A stretch of 64,000 nt of DNA, from NCBI GenBank assembly GCA_024138025.1, contig JAMXBD010000205.1:126501-190500 (forward strand), given 5' to 3'. The translations under genes and the position numbers were made by a program. The notes beneath the pieces are model-generated. The model did not search any database. It saw only the letters and a program-made list of their open reading frames with translations, and was not told where the DNA came from. This document shows, one piece after another, positions 21,158-31,951 of this stretch. Numbering within the stretch: the stretch's first letter is position 1; every line of letters begins with the position of its first letter. The DNA is from Combretum micranthum. Lineage: Eukaryota > Streptophyta > Magnoliopsida > Myrtales > Combretaceae.

Positions 21158-22478
21158 CTTCTCTAAATAAGAATTCTCAAGCCTCAAAAGATGATCAGTT
21201 GCTAGATTTCTCTGCCCCTTTTTATCACGAAACACTAAATCAAACTCTTGTAAGAGCAAGACCTACCTGATAAGTCTGGGCTTCGCATTCGTTTTTGTCA
21301 ACAAGAATCTTAAAGCATAATGATCAGTGTACACAATCACCTTGAAAATATTAAATATGGCTTGAATTTCTCAAATGTAAAGACCATTGCTAGCATCTCT
21401 TTCTCAGTTGTGGTGTAGTTCTCTTGAGCATTATTGAGAGTCTTGCTAGCATAATGAATGGGCTAGAAATATATATCTCGCCTTTGTCCAAGAACGACAC
21501 CTACTGCAAAATCCCTTGCATCATACATAAGTTCAAAGGGCAAGTTCCAATCAGGAGCTATCATAATGGATGCAATTGTCAATTTCTCCGTAAGTACTTC
21601 AAAAGCATGCTGGCATTCTGGTGTAAATTTGAAAGGTATGTCTTTCTCCAATAGCCTAGTCAATGGATGAGCTACCTTGGAAAAATCCTTTATAAAGCGC
21701 CCGTAAAAACCAACATGGCTTAGAAAGATTCTTATGGCCTTAACTGAATTTGGTGGAGGTAATTTAGAAATGACTTCCACCTTTGGTGGATCCACTTTAA
21801 TATCCTTGTGAGAGACTTTATGGCCAAGTACAATGCCTTCCTTACACATAAAGTGACACTTTTCCCAATTAAGTACAAGATTGGTCTCTTCACATCGAAT
21901 GAGCACCTTCACCAAGTTTTCCAGACAATTAGAAAGTGAATCATCGAAAACCAAGAAGTCATCCATAAAGATCTCCATAATTTTCTCTAACATATCATAA
22001 AAAATAGCTAACATACACCGCTGAAACGTAGCTGGTGCATTGCACAACCCAAATGGCATTCTCCTGTAAGCATATGTACCATAGGGACATGTGAAAGTAG
22101 TGTTCTCCTAGTCCTCTGAAGCTATCGGTATCTATTAGTATCCGGATTTCCCATCTAGATAATAATAAAACATGTGCGCGGCCAGCCTCTCCAACATATG
22201 ATCTAGAAAAGGAAGAGGGAAATGGTCCTTTCGGGTAGCATCATTCAATTTCCGATAATCAATGCAAACTCACCATCCTATAATTGTGCGCATCGATATA
22301 AATTAACTCTTTTCATTAGTAACCACAGTCATCCCTACTTTCTTTGGTACCACTTGTGTTGGACTCTCCCATGAATTATCATATATTGGATATATTAGTC
22401 CAATATCGAGAAGCTTAATAACTTCCTTTTTAACTACCTCTTTCATATTAGGGTTTAGCCCTCTTTGTGGCTGCACTA
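21158..22478 (-). pseudogene. Element C: RT and RNase H, cut on both sides by D and A
   Basis: Minus-strand pol of Athila-type element C. The open stretch at 22059-21463 contains 'MPFGLCNAPATFQRCML', the catalytic 'EIFMDDFLVF' (FMDD in place of YVDD, as in other Athila copies here), 'VLGHKVSHKDIKVDPPKVE' and 'PFELMYDARDFAVGVVLG' at the RT-RNase H junction. RT N-terminal parts ('LNPNMKEVVKKEVIKLLDI') lie at about 22470-22300. RNase H is degenerate at 21460-21163. D inserted at 21158. The Athila A insertion at 22479 separates this from the rest of C at 35505 onwards. The first five bases of the flank, cacta, are at 22474-22478. Confidence 0.85.
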
Positions 22479-24264
22479 TGATGTGCTGTGATAAGTATTG
22501 AATTTTAAAGCATATTTCTAGCAAGCGCACTAGGTCTTTATTGTAATATAGCATGAATAAAAGTGTCGACCCACAAGGATTTACTAACTACTAGACAATT
22601 ATCAACTAATACTAATATCTAGGCAATTGATCTTTTTAAAATGATTAATTTAAACTAACTTATCTAACTAATTATCTATATGAAATGCAATGAGCTTTTA
22701 AAGAGAGGGATACGGTGAAAAGTGTGGGAAGGAGTAGAATCTACTTTAAACTATTACTAATCAACTTGAACTCATGTTATAATGATAATTAGATTCATGA
22801 ACATTCATAAGAAATTATCAAGATTTAAAAACAAAGTTTGAAAACCTTTTAAACCACAAAATAATTCAATAACTTCCGTTAAATAAATCATTAGTGGAAT
22901 CAAAATTACAATTATAAATCTCCCGATTCTACAATTGACTAATACTTTATATTAAAATCTCCTAATTCCTTAGTGAGAAATCAACATAAAACATTGCATT
23001 AATATTCATGGACAATTTCTAAACTAGATTAAACTACGCCGCTTCCGCAATTGCAATTTAATCTTAATTTATGAATTCATGTGAACACTAATTTCCCTTC
23101 CGAGTTATTAGAATTCTTATACACCAAAACATGATGAATAATCAGAATTCAATATGAATATTTCATGATTCTAAATATCCTATAACATGGATTCAAAAAT
23201 CATCTTAGCATGTTTAAAGCTTCATCAACTTCCCACAAAAATAATTTAGCTACTCATGGATGATGATTCAACAATCAAATAAGAAATTGCAAATGATTTC
23301 ATTATGATCAGAATATTCAAGTATATGAATTGCATAAAAAGAATAAGATTAGAAATCACCAATTCAAAATACTAAAGCTTCACTTGCAAATCTTGTATAA
23401 CTTCAAATCTCTTCAAAATCTCTTATGAAATGCCTATTCTAAATATTCTAAAGCTACTTGTAGTACTGGATATTTGGTTGCTTGGATGATTCTGAAAGTG
23501 AGGGGAAGACCCCCTATTTATAGGAAAAATTTCATGAAAAACATTTAATGAGCTTTGCTGTTTCTCAATGTACGCCGGCCGTTATGGATCCTACGCCGGC
23601 GGCTTACAGGTGGCGTATCTTCAAATTGTCCTTTGTGCAGGCAGTGCACTGGCAGCCTTCAATATCTGTTACAATGTAGGCCGCTTCAACGCCGGCGGCT
23701 TTGAACGTAGATCTAGCCGGCGTATGTAGTCAGAAATGAAGCGTTGGGCTGATTTATAACAAACGCCATCACAAGGCCGGCGGCTTTAACACCGGCGTAG
23801 GCATTCCAACAGATGTGTTGCTTCATTTTCCTTCAAGTGTTGGATAGCTTCATGTCTCTTCAATTCTTCCATGTACACTGCCTCAAGGCCGGCGGCTTTC
23901 ATGCCGGCTTAAAATGAAACTCCTTCAAAGCTGGTGATGTTTCAGTTCTGGGCTGCCGACCTTCATTTACGCTGGCTTCTTCATCTTCTACACTGGCAGC
24001 TTTGAGGCGGCTTTGAATGTTGTTTAACTTGTGCTGGGCAAAGCTGGCTGTGCTGAAACGGCCTTGGATTTTACGCCGTCTGAAAGCCTGCGGCTTTCAA
24101 TGCTGAATTGCCGGCCTTGACTTCAATTTTTTCTCTTTTCAATTCAAATTCACTTGTTTTGATTTCTTTATCCAAATTAGTCCTGAAACATAAAATTTAA
24201 TCAAAACAAATATCCATTCTAGCTCAATTGATTATCAAGATTTGTACAAAATATGATCTTATCA
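22479..24264 (-). repeat. Element A: 3' LTR
   Basis: The 1,786-bp left LTR, nearly identical to 33731-35504. It contains the TATA box (plus tatttata, 23515-23522) and, upstream of it in element orientation (23570-24120), many gccggc palindromes within motifs such as tacgccggcggctt. Several motifs here have decayed to gctgg or gcctgcgg relative to the 5' LTR. Confidence 0.95.
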
Positions 24265-24282
24265 ATTCCCCCACACTTGAAC
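24265..24282 (-). other. Element A: polypurine tract
   Basis: The minus strand reads GTTCAAGTGTGGGGGAAT immediately before the TGATAAG start of the 3' LTR. The G-run is shared with elements B2 (48376) and G (62923), and marks the plus-strand priming site. Confidence 0.85.
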
Positions 24283-25723
24283 TTTTGCTTGTCCTCAAGC
24301 AAAATGAAGAATAATATGAAATCTCTTTTCAGATAGTACAATTTTCCTGTTTAAATCTCAACTTCTTTAATGATTCTCTTGCATCTACAGCTCTAACCAT
24401 ACCAATTCCTTGCAATTAGAGTACTATAATCAAAATTTAGGAGTTAATCCAAACAAAACAAGTTTTAATCTCAACTTTTAACAAAAGAACTTTCAATTCA
24501 AAAGCAAAACTTAATCCACTAAGGAAAAATACTCATTTAAACTTCATTGGATTTCTAGCTTATATATATTCTAAGTAACACAAAATGAAAGCATGTGGTA
24601 TCTACTTTTTCCTTAGAATTTCTCCTTCTTTATTATAAGTCTCCTTTCTTTGCATATTTGCATTCATTTTTCTTTTTCTTTTTCAAGCATTTATTTTCTT
24701 TTTGGGGTTTTTGCCTCCATCTTTTTGTTTTTCAAAGCTCATGAATTGAACTTTTGCCATTCTTCCCTTTTCGTTATAATGAGTTCATTGAGTCAGCACA
24801 TCCCAGCTCATCACCTATGTGACCAGGTTTCAAAATACCCCTATGAACTTTTCCTCACTTTAACATTCAAGTTCAGATACTCATAACTCAATATTTCAAG
24901 TCAGAGGAGTAGTGGCTATGCTTGCTTCTTTCTTTTTGAATGCAATACAATATCAAAGACTTATTTTTATAAAGGATCACTAAGTTTAAAAGTTTCTTCT
25001 ACCTCTTTCACCAAGTGTTAAAACTCAAAGAATATATACAAATTAAAATTTCCAAGAAGTAGACTGTTTATTTTTCAACAAAAGGACTCGACCAGCTCTT
25101 AAATTCCAATTCCAAAGTTAAAATAAAGTAAACTTGTTCCTTAAGGATTTTACAACTTAATTTTAACTTAGTAAACCAATCACAATGGCAGGTGAGTAAG
25201 ACACTTTCACAAGTCAATTTCATTGATTTTCATTCTTTGCTTTGTACTATCTCCAAATTCAAGAGATTTTTGAAAAAATTTTGGCAGAATTTCCTCAAGA
25301 TTTTGCTTTCAAACCAACAGTACAATGTGGAGATTTTCCAATATAAACAACAACAAACAGATCATATTATTTATCACTTCAGCACTTCATGTAATTCTAT
25401 TCCTTCCCCCACACTTCAATTAAACAGTGTCCTTACTGTTTTTCAACAAATATAATAGAGGAAAGAAATAAGAAATGAATTGGATACTTCCCTGAAGTTA
25501 GTTGAATCATAATCATCAAAATTTGGCATTGCAAGAGATTTGCTTTGCTCGATTCCTGTAATCACTACAAAGAAAGACAAAAACAAAAGCAAAAACAAAA
25601 TAAAAGCAGAATAATAGCAGAAAAATAAGAAATGAGTTCACCCACAGGAACTTGGGTACTCAATAAATATACAGGCCAATAATATAGATATCAAATAAAA
25701 GCAAATAAGAGCTAGCAGGGTCT
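24283..25723 (-). other. Element A: 3' UTR with a block conserved in other Athila copies
   Basis: About 1.4 kb without a credible ORF. A stretch at roughly 24640-25040 aligns by eye with 48960-49350 of B2 and 63290-63680 of G. The core around 24779-24830 (ttcattgagtcagcacatcc then agctcatcacctatgtgacc) is especially well kept. No frame is open across the block in any copy, so it is conserved as noncoding sequence. The remainder is AT-rich. Confidence 0.7.
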
Positions 25724-26991
25724 CTAACTCTCTGGCCCCGGGCTCTGTCTGCTGCTGCCCTCAGGTGTGTGTCTCGCAGTGGCTCCTGGGCTGGCTGTCT
25801 GAGTATGCTCTGAACTGAGCCTATCTGAGTGATGAGACTCAGATGAAGTCTGATAGGTCATGCCAGTCCCTGTCTCTGGGCTAATGCAGCAGATGGCTGT
25901 CTTCAGCGCATCAAAGATATTCTTTCTGAACTTCTTGTTCTTCTTTCTCTCCCTTTCTTGACTATCTCTGAGCTCCTGACTCTGACGCTTCAGCTCTTCA
26001 ACATCCAGCCTAAGCTGGTCCATACCGTATGTCGATGAAGCGCCTGTAGGAGGAGGTGGAGCAGATGTAGATGGCATCTCAAATGGAACGTCTCCAGGAA
26101 AAATATCCTGAAATTCAACCTCCTCCAATACCCGTGGCTGTACTGGCCTGGGGTTTTTCAACAATCCCCAGCCTTTAAATGGTGCAGATGTGATCTTCTT
26201 GCATTCATACACCTCATCATCCTGTGGAGGCTCAAAAAGATTCATCCCCTTCAATAGCCGAGTGATGTAGCCTCCACAACCCACACTTCGGATCCTTGTG
26301 TCCTCAGCCTGCCGGTATATAAGATTTGCTACCTCCACCCCGAGATCAATCCTGTAACCTCTAATAAGGCTAAACAGGTAGAACATATCAAATGTAGTCA
26401 CCTTGCTGTGACTTGTCTTTTTGCAACTCAGGGTGTGTGCAATAATGTGATGGAGGAGCTTGTGCTTAACGGCACTGAATGACGTGGCCAGTGATTTTGA
26501 TGGGACAAAGTGCTCATTTGATCCAGGACCAACTAGGTGGGCCCAGTAAGCCTCCTGTATCATATCCTCTGGCCAACTGTTTGGCAAAGTCCGATTCTCT
26601 TCTTCACTGTCATACAGTCCCATAATGTGGCCTATCTGCTTCAATTTTACTTCCCGTATCTGTCCATAGGCCTGGAACTGGAAGGTGGACTCCTCACGGT
26701 CTGGAATATTTTTGACCGTGGACAAGAACTCTATCGTCAGATTCTTGTATGCAGGCTCCCGAAGGTCAAATAATCTCAGCCACGCTAGATCTTGAATGAT
26801 CCCTCGAATTTTGTCTACCATATCATACTGATCCAGTAAGCAGTAGTCTAAATACTGGATGTTTATAAAGTCGTTCTTGACCAGCCTTCTCTTTCTATCC
26901 TTCGCATATTGCTGACTGGACAGCAGATTTCGGGTCTCTGAACCCGATGTAGAAGCATCACCGTTCTCGGTCGTTTTTGTTTGAGGCCATC
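25724..26991 (-). CDS. Element A: 3' ORF (Athila ORF-1 / env-position protein)
   Basis: A continuous minus-strand frame of about 420 codons located after integrase, where Athila elements carry an extra ORF. It resembles the Athila ORF-1 protein family, whose function is unknown. The N-terminal half is globular ('NIQYLDYCLLDQYDMVDKI', 'EFLSTVKNIPDREESTFQF', 'VKLKQIGHIMGLYDSEEEN'), then 'FSLIRGYRIDLGVEVANLI'. A Pro-rich linker (about residue 330) leads to a charged coiled-coil-like stretch ('LRLDVEELKRQSQELRDSQE') and a Ser/Thr-rich tail. I see no signal peptide and no membrane segment, so calling it an envelope protein is not supported here. No in-frame ATG exists at the start. An ATG at 26990-26988, directly after a splice-acceptor-like TTTGCAG, is in another frame, which suggests either a frameshift near the start or splicing from an upstream exon. 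Confidence 0.75.
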
Positions 26992-27680
26992 CTGCAAATA
27001 ATTTGAATTCAATTAGTATTAAGGAATGCAAAATTTCAATTAATTACTAATTTATGCCTATAACATGAGCTAGAACAATTTTAAAAATAATACGCATATA
27101 ATTAATGGAGCTATTGATCATGAACTTGTATGGGGCATGTACACTTGCAAAATAAAATCAAAGCTGGCAGCTTACACTTGCCAGCTCAGAATTGAACGTT
27201 GGAATTTCAAATTTTCAAACTGATATTTTGTTCAAAAATTTTTCCTTTAAAGTTCCAAAACATTTTTATACAGATTGTGTATCAAAATTGAGTACAAATT
27301 CAATTCCAAGTCAATTCTAACAAATTTTAACACAAATGCAAGTATTGGAGCTACTAATCTAACAGTAAAACAATCTAATTCAGCAGCTATAACTTCAATT
27401 GCAACAATCCCCAATTTCGAAATTTCAAACATCCTCATCTCAAGAACCCTAATTCTCCAATCTAGCATGTTGATACATCTAGCTTGTAATAACAATATAA
27501 TGAACAAAATGTAACTTTAACAACATATCCAAGTAATTCAAGAAATCAAATTTATCAAGAATCGATGTCATAATCATAGTAAATGCTCAATACCCATATC
27601 GACAGATTCATGTAATGAAATGGAATAATGATGGATTTGAACAAAGCATGATAAATGTAAAGGAATTGTTGAGAACTTAC
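26992..27680 (-). other. Element A: candidate intron before the 3' ORF
   Basis: On the minus strand a consensus donor AA/GTAAGT starts at 27680, and a pyrimidine/T-rich stretch ends ATTTGCAG/G at 26992. The 689-nt segment between them is AT-rich and non-coding. The sequence upstream of the donor (27681-27800) is a CT-rich leader without any ATG. Subgenomic spliced RNA for the 3' ORF is reported for some env-class plant elements. The sites here are predictions. Confidence 0.45.
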
Positions 27681-27814
27681 TTGGAATATGGATTAAACAC
27701 CGTGAGATGATGACCAAGATAGAGATTGTTGATTGAGAGTGACTGAGAGAATGTGAGAATGAGTGAATGAAAGAAAGAGAGAGTTTGTACCTGTTTTAAG
27801 CTTCTGCACAATGT

Positions 27815-28215
27815 ACGCCGGCATTTCTGCAATGTAAGCCGGCGGCTTTAAGCCAGTGTAAGTGAAAAAATTACATACCGATAGGTCAAAGCTGGCCGCT
27901 TATCGATTTACGCTGCCGGCCTAAATGGATACGCCGGCATAAAGCTGGCGGCTTTGAATCCCAGATGCCGGCCTTCATCGGGAAATTTTAGAATTCAAGA
28001 AATCTGTAATATACGCCGGCCTTAAGCCGGCGGCCTTCACCTTCCCTTGCCAGCGTAAATCTTGTACTCCAACGCCGGCATATAAGCCGGCGGCCTAGAC
28101 CTTCCCCAAGCCGGCCTTAATTGCGGTGCTCACCTACTCCTGTACAGACTTTTACGCCGGCACTAAGCCGGCCTTCCGTGTTTTCTCAGAGCTTGCTCAA
28201 GGCTGGCAGCTCTGA
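27815..28215. repeat. GCCGGC-motif cluster between integrase and the 3' ORF
   Basis: About thirteen GCCGGC palindromes in 400 bp, mostly as tacgccggc or taagccggcgg(c/t)ctt, spaced about 20-45 bp in otherwise ordinary AT-rich DNA. The same motif populates the U3 part of the A, G and E LTRs. No ORF runs through it. The cluster ends about 15-135 bp upstream of the CT-rich leader and candidate donor of the 3' ORF. Confidence 0.8.
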
Positions 28216-28388
28216 GCCGGCCTTCAACCTTTTGAATTTTTTTTTTTTAAGAAATTGACAAATATCCTGCCACACTAATAGCTAAGTTAGTAAAAACAAA
28301 CAAATAAAAATTACTCTAAAATTAGACATGGGTTGCCTCCCAAGAAGCGCTTAGTTTAAAGTCGCTTAGCCCGACTTTCCTGACCTGA

Positions 28389-29591
28389 TCATGGTTCTTT
28401 AAGATTGATGACAGTAGTAGTACTGTCAAGATTTTCCCCCTCAAAATAATGCTTGAGCAGTTGCCCATTCACTTTAAAAGTTCGATCATCCTCAGTTTTT
28501 AATTCAACCGCTCCATATGGAAAAACTTTTGCTATCTCAAACGGTCCCGACCATCTTGACCGTAATTTTCCAGGAAACAACTTCAAACGAGAATTGTAAA
28601 GTAAAACTTTTTGTCCAGGAAAAATTCTCGTTTGATGATGTTCCTATCATGCCATTTCTTTGCTCGTTCCTTATAGATACGAGCGCTTTCAAATGCCTCA
28701 TTTCTCCATTCTTCCAGTTGATTCAATTGGAGCAATCTCTTTTTACCTGCAGCTTTTTCATCAAAGTTAAGGAATTTTATAGCCCAAAATGCCTTGTGCT
28801 CAAGTTCTACAGGAAGATGACATGATTTACCAAAAACAAGCATGTATGGGGACATTCCAATAGGGGTTTTAAAAGCAGTCTGTAAGCCCATAATGCATCA
28901 TCTAATTTTGAAGACCAATCTTTTCTTGATGCATTAACTGTTTTTTCCAAAATTCTTTTTATCTCCCTATTAGAAACTTCAACTTGCCCACTTGTTTGTG
29001 GATGATAGGGGGTAGTCACTTTATGTGTAACACCGTATTTTGCCAAAAGTTTTTCAAATTGCCTGTTACAAAAATGAGACCCCCCATCACTAATTATAGC
29101 TCTGGGCACACCAAATCTGGTAAAAATATTCTTTTTCAAAAATTTCAAAACTACTCGGGCATCATTTGTTTGTAAAGCAACAGCTCCACCCATTTTGAAA
29201 CATAATCAACTGCCACAAGTATGTATTTATTTGAAAAAGATGAGGGAAAAGGACCCATAAAGTCAATCCCCCAAACATCGAAAAGCTCAATTACCAGAAT
29301 ATTGTTTTGTGGTAATTCATGTCGTTTAGAAATGTTACCTGTCCTTTGACATTGAGCACATGACATAATGAAATTCCTGCAGTCACGAAACAAGTTAGGC
29401 CAATAAAATCCAGATGACAATACTTTTGCTGCAGTCCTTTGAACACCAAAGTGTCCTCCTGCTTCCCTTGAATGACAGTGTTCTAAAATGCTAAGCTGAT
29501 CAGATTCAGGCACACATCTTCTAATTATTTGGTCAGCACATTTTTTAAACAGATATGGTTCATCCCAAAAATAGTATTTTACATCATGCAA
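28389..29591 (-). pseudogene. Element A: integrase
   Basis: Minus strand. The N-terminal zinc domain has '[14 protein letters not shown]' (His pair) and '[10 protein letters not shown]' (Cys pair). The catalytic core has '[10 protein letters not shown]' (first Asp), '[15 protein letters not shown]' (second Asp) and '[19 protein letters not shown]' (Glu), so all three DDE residues are present. The C-terminus at 28586-28389 has 'LRSRWSGPFEIAKVFPYGAVEL', a GPY/F-type module. Three small frameshifts (near 29170, 28850 and 28590) split it into four frames. Catalytic residues are intact, but the protein cannot be made in one piece. Confidence 0.9.
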
Positions 29592-30000
29592 AAACTTTTT
29601 CTTTTGAGGATATAAACCATATGGATAATCTTACTAACCAAATAATTCACAATATCAGCATACCATGGCAAATCAAGAATCTCTACTGCATGCAATGTTC
29701 ATCAGGGAACTTCTCATTGATAGGAATGTCGAGACTATCAGATTCAAGTCTAGACAAATGGTCAGCAATAACATTTTCAGTTCCCTTTTTATCTTTAATT
29801 TCAAGATCAAATTCTTGCAGTAGTAAAACCCATCTAATCAACCTAGGTTTTGCATCAGCTTTAGCAAACAAATACTTGAGAGCTGCATGGTCAGTGTATA
29901 CTACAACTTTAGAACCTATCAATAAGGCCTAAATTTATCACATGCAAAGATAACAGCTAAAAGTTCTTTCTCAGTAGTAGCATAATTTCTCTGGGCCTCA
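29592..30000 (-). pseudogene. Element A: RNase H
   Basis: RNase H domain at the end of RT. It is recognisable as '[20 protein letters not shown]' (about 29990-29930), then in another frame '[19 protein letters not shown]' and '[20 protein letters not shown]' followed by '[10 protein letters not shown]' (29922-29750). One frameshift at about 29920 separates the parts. It would remove template RNA during cDNA synthesis. Only one RNase H is present, unlike the Ogre. Confidence 0.88.
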
Positions 30001-31386
30001 TTCAGTGTTCTACTTGCATAGTATATAACATGAAAGATCTTACCTCGTCTCTGACCAAGTACCGCTCCAACTGCAAAGTCGCTGGCATCACACATGAGTT
30101 CGAAAGGAAGCTCCCAGTCTGGCGCAATGATCACTGGTGTGGAAATGAGCTTTTCCTTTAATAAATTGAATGCCTGCATACATTTCTCATCAAAATTGAA
30201 CACCGCATCTTTTTCCAGAAGATTGCAAAGAGGTCTCGAAATTTTGGAGAAGTCCTTGATGAATCGTCTGTAGAAGCCAGCATGTCCAAGAAAACTTCTG
30301 ACTCCTTTAACAGTCGTGGGTGGTGGTAACTTCTCAATAATCTCCACTTTGGCTTTATCCACTTCAATTCCTCTCGCAGAAATTTTGTGACCCAACACTA
30401 TCCCTTCTCTAACCATGAAGTGGCATTTTTCCCAATTCAGGATCAGATTGGTATCTTTGCATCTTTGTAAACCGAGGCTAAATTCTCAAGACATAGATCG
30501 AATGACTTTCCAAAGACTGAAAAATCATCCATGAAGATCTCGATAAAATTCTCAAGCATATCTGAGAATATAGCCATCATACACCTCTGAAATGTAGCAG
30601 GTGCATTGCAAAGTCCAAAAGGCATTCTCCTAAAGGCAAATGTGCCATAAGGACAAGTGAATGTTGTTTTCTCTTGATCATCGGGTGCAATAGAGATCTG
30701 ATTGTATCCAGAATATCCATCAAGAAAACAGTAATAATCATGCCCTGCAAGTTTCTCCAACATCTGATCAATGAAGGGAAGTGGAAAGTGATCCTTTCGA
30801 GTGGCATCGTTCAACTTCCTGTAATCAATACAAACTCTCCACCCAGTCACAGTACGAGTAGGAATCAATTCATTTTGCTCATTCTTCACTACAGTCATAC
30901 CACCTTTCTTTGGCACTACTTGAACCGGACTAACCCATTTACTATCAGAGATAGGATAGATGATACCTGCGTCAAGCAGCTTCAAAACTTCTTTCTTGAC
31001 AACTTCTTTAAGTGTCGGGTTGAGTCTCCTTTGTGGTTGAACTGTAGGTTTACACTCGCTTCCATAAGAATTTTGTGAGTGCAAATGGTAGGGCTAATAC
31101 CCTTGATATCAGCAATGGTCCATCCGATTGCTTCCTTGTGCTTTTTCAACACATCAATCAACTGTTGTTCTTGTGTATCTGTCAATGCAGATGAAATGAT
31201 AATTGGCAAAGTATCGCCAATTCCAAGAAAAGCATACTTCAGATGGTCAGGAAGTGGTTTCAGTTCCAAGGTTGGTGGCTGCATTAAAGATGGAACTTGC
31301 TTCTGCTCATTTGTACCCAAAGATTCATAATATCTGGTTTTGATCATTGGTACTCTTCCATTGTCTCTCTTCCTCATCATCATCAC
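30001..31386 (-). pseudogene. Element A: reverse transcriptase
   Basis: The linker (31386-31090) contains 'PPTLELKPLPDHLKYAFLG' and 'AIGWTIADIKGISPTICTH'. RT proper (31084-30443) has 'RRLNPTLKEVVKKEVLKLL', 'GWRVCIDYRKLNDATRKDHF', 'YCFLDGYSGYNQI', 'RRMPFGLCNAPATFQRCM' and catalytic 'EIFMDDFSVFG'. The thumb and connection (30416-30001) have 'VLGHKISARGIEVDKAKVE' and 'VIYYASRTLNEAQ'. FMDD replaces YVDD, as in the other Athila copies here. Frameshifts near 31060 and 30430 disrupt an otherwise well-preserved domain. Confidence 0.92.
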
Positions 31387-31951
31387 TCCAATTGTCCACG
31401 TCTCTTAAGACAGACTCCATAGTCTCCACACCAGTTTGTTCCTCAAGTGACTCAGAAACCAGCTCATCAATGGTATTGATGGTGTAACAGGCATTGGCAT
31501 CATCAAATTTCTTCATTGCCTCATAGACATTGAAAGTAACCTGTTCATCCATCACCCGTAATGTAAGTTGCCCTTGTTCCACATCAATCAGTGCTTTTCC
31601 TGTTGCAAGGAACGGTCTGCCCAAGATCATGGGAACTTCCCTATCTTCATCCATGTCAAGCACTACAAAATCCACAGGAAAAAAGAATTTGTCAACTTTA
31701 ACTAGGACATTTTCTACAATACCCCTAGGGTATTTTACACTTCTATCAGCAAGTTGTAAAGTTACATGTGTATCTTTGCAATCTCCTAATCCTAGTTTTT
31801 GAAATATAGATGAAGGCATTAAGTTAATACTTGCACCAGAATCAATTAAAACTTTATCAAAATAGCAATCACCAATGGTGCAAGGAACAGTAAAACTTCC
31901 CTGATCTCGGAGCTTAGTGGGCAGACTGGTTGTTTGTTTCTGTAGGATCAT
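31325..31951 (-). pseudogene. Element A: aspartic protease
   Basis: An open frame of about 208 residues with the active site 'LIDSGASINLMP' (D-S-G intact), the flap region 'VTLQLADRSVKYPRG' and the C-terminal 'VPMILGRPFLATGKALID'. It would process the Gag-Pol precursor. It overlaps the last bases of the upstream gag frame by 4 bp in a different frame, which marks a frameshift at the gag-pro junction. The domain itself looks intact. Confidence 0.92.

Noticed and set aside
24779..24830. Hammerhead-type ribozyme in the conserved 3' UTR core, suggested by TGATGAG on the minus strand
   Set aside because: The second conserved core part (GAAA after stem II) and closing helices are not visible.
25724..26991. 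Envelope glycoprotein
   Set aside because: The position is that of env-like ORFs, but I see no signal peptide, no transmembrane segment and no cleavage site. It resembles the Athila ORF-1 family.
27815..28215. CpG-island promoter of a host gene
   Set aside because: The GC-rich motifs sit inside element A between integrase and the 3' ORF, and the same motifs fill its LTRs. No host exon is nearby.
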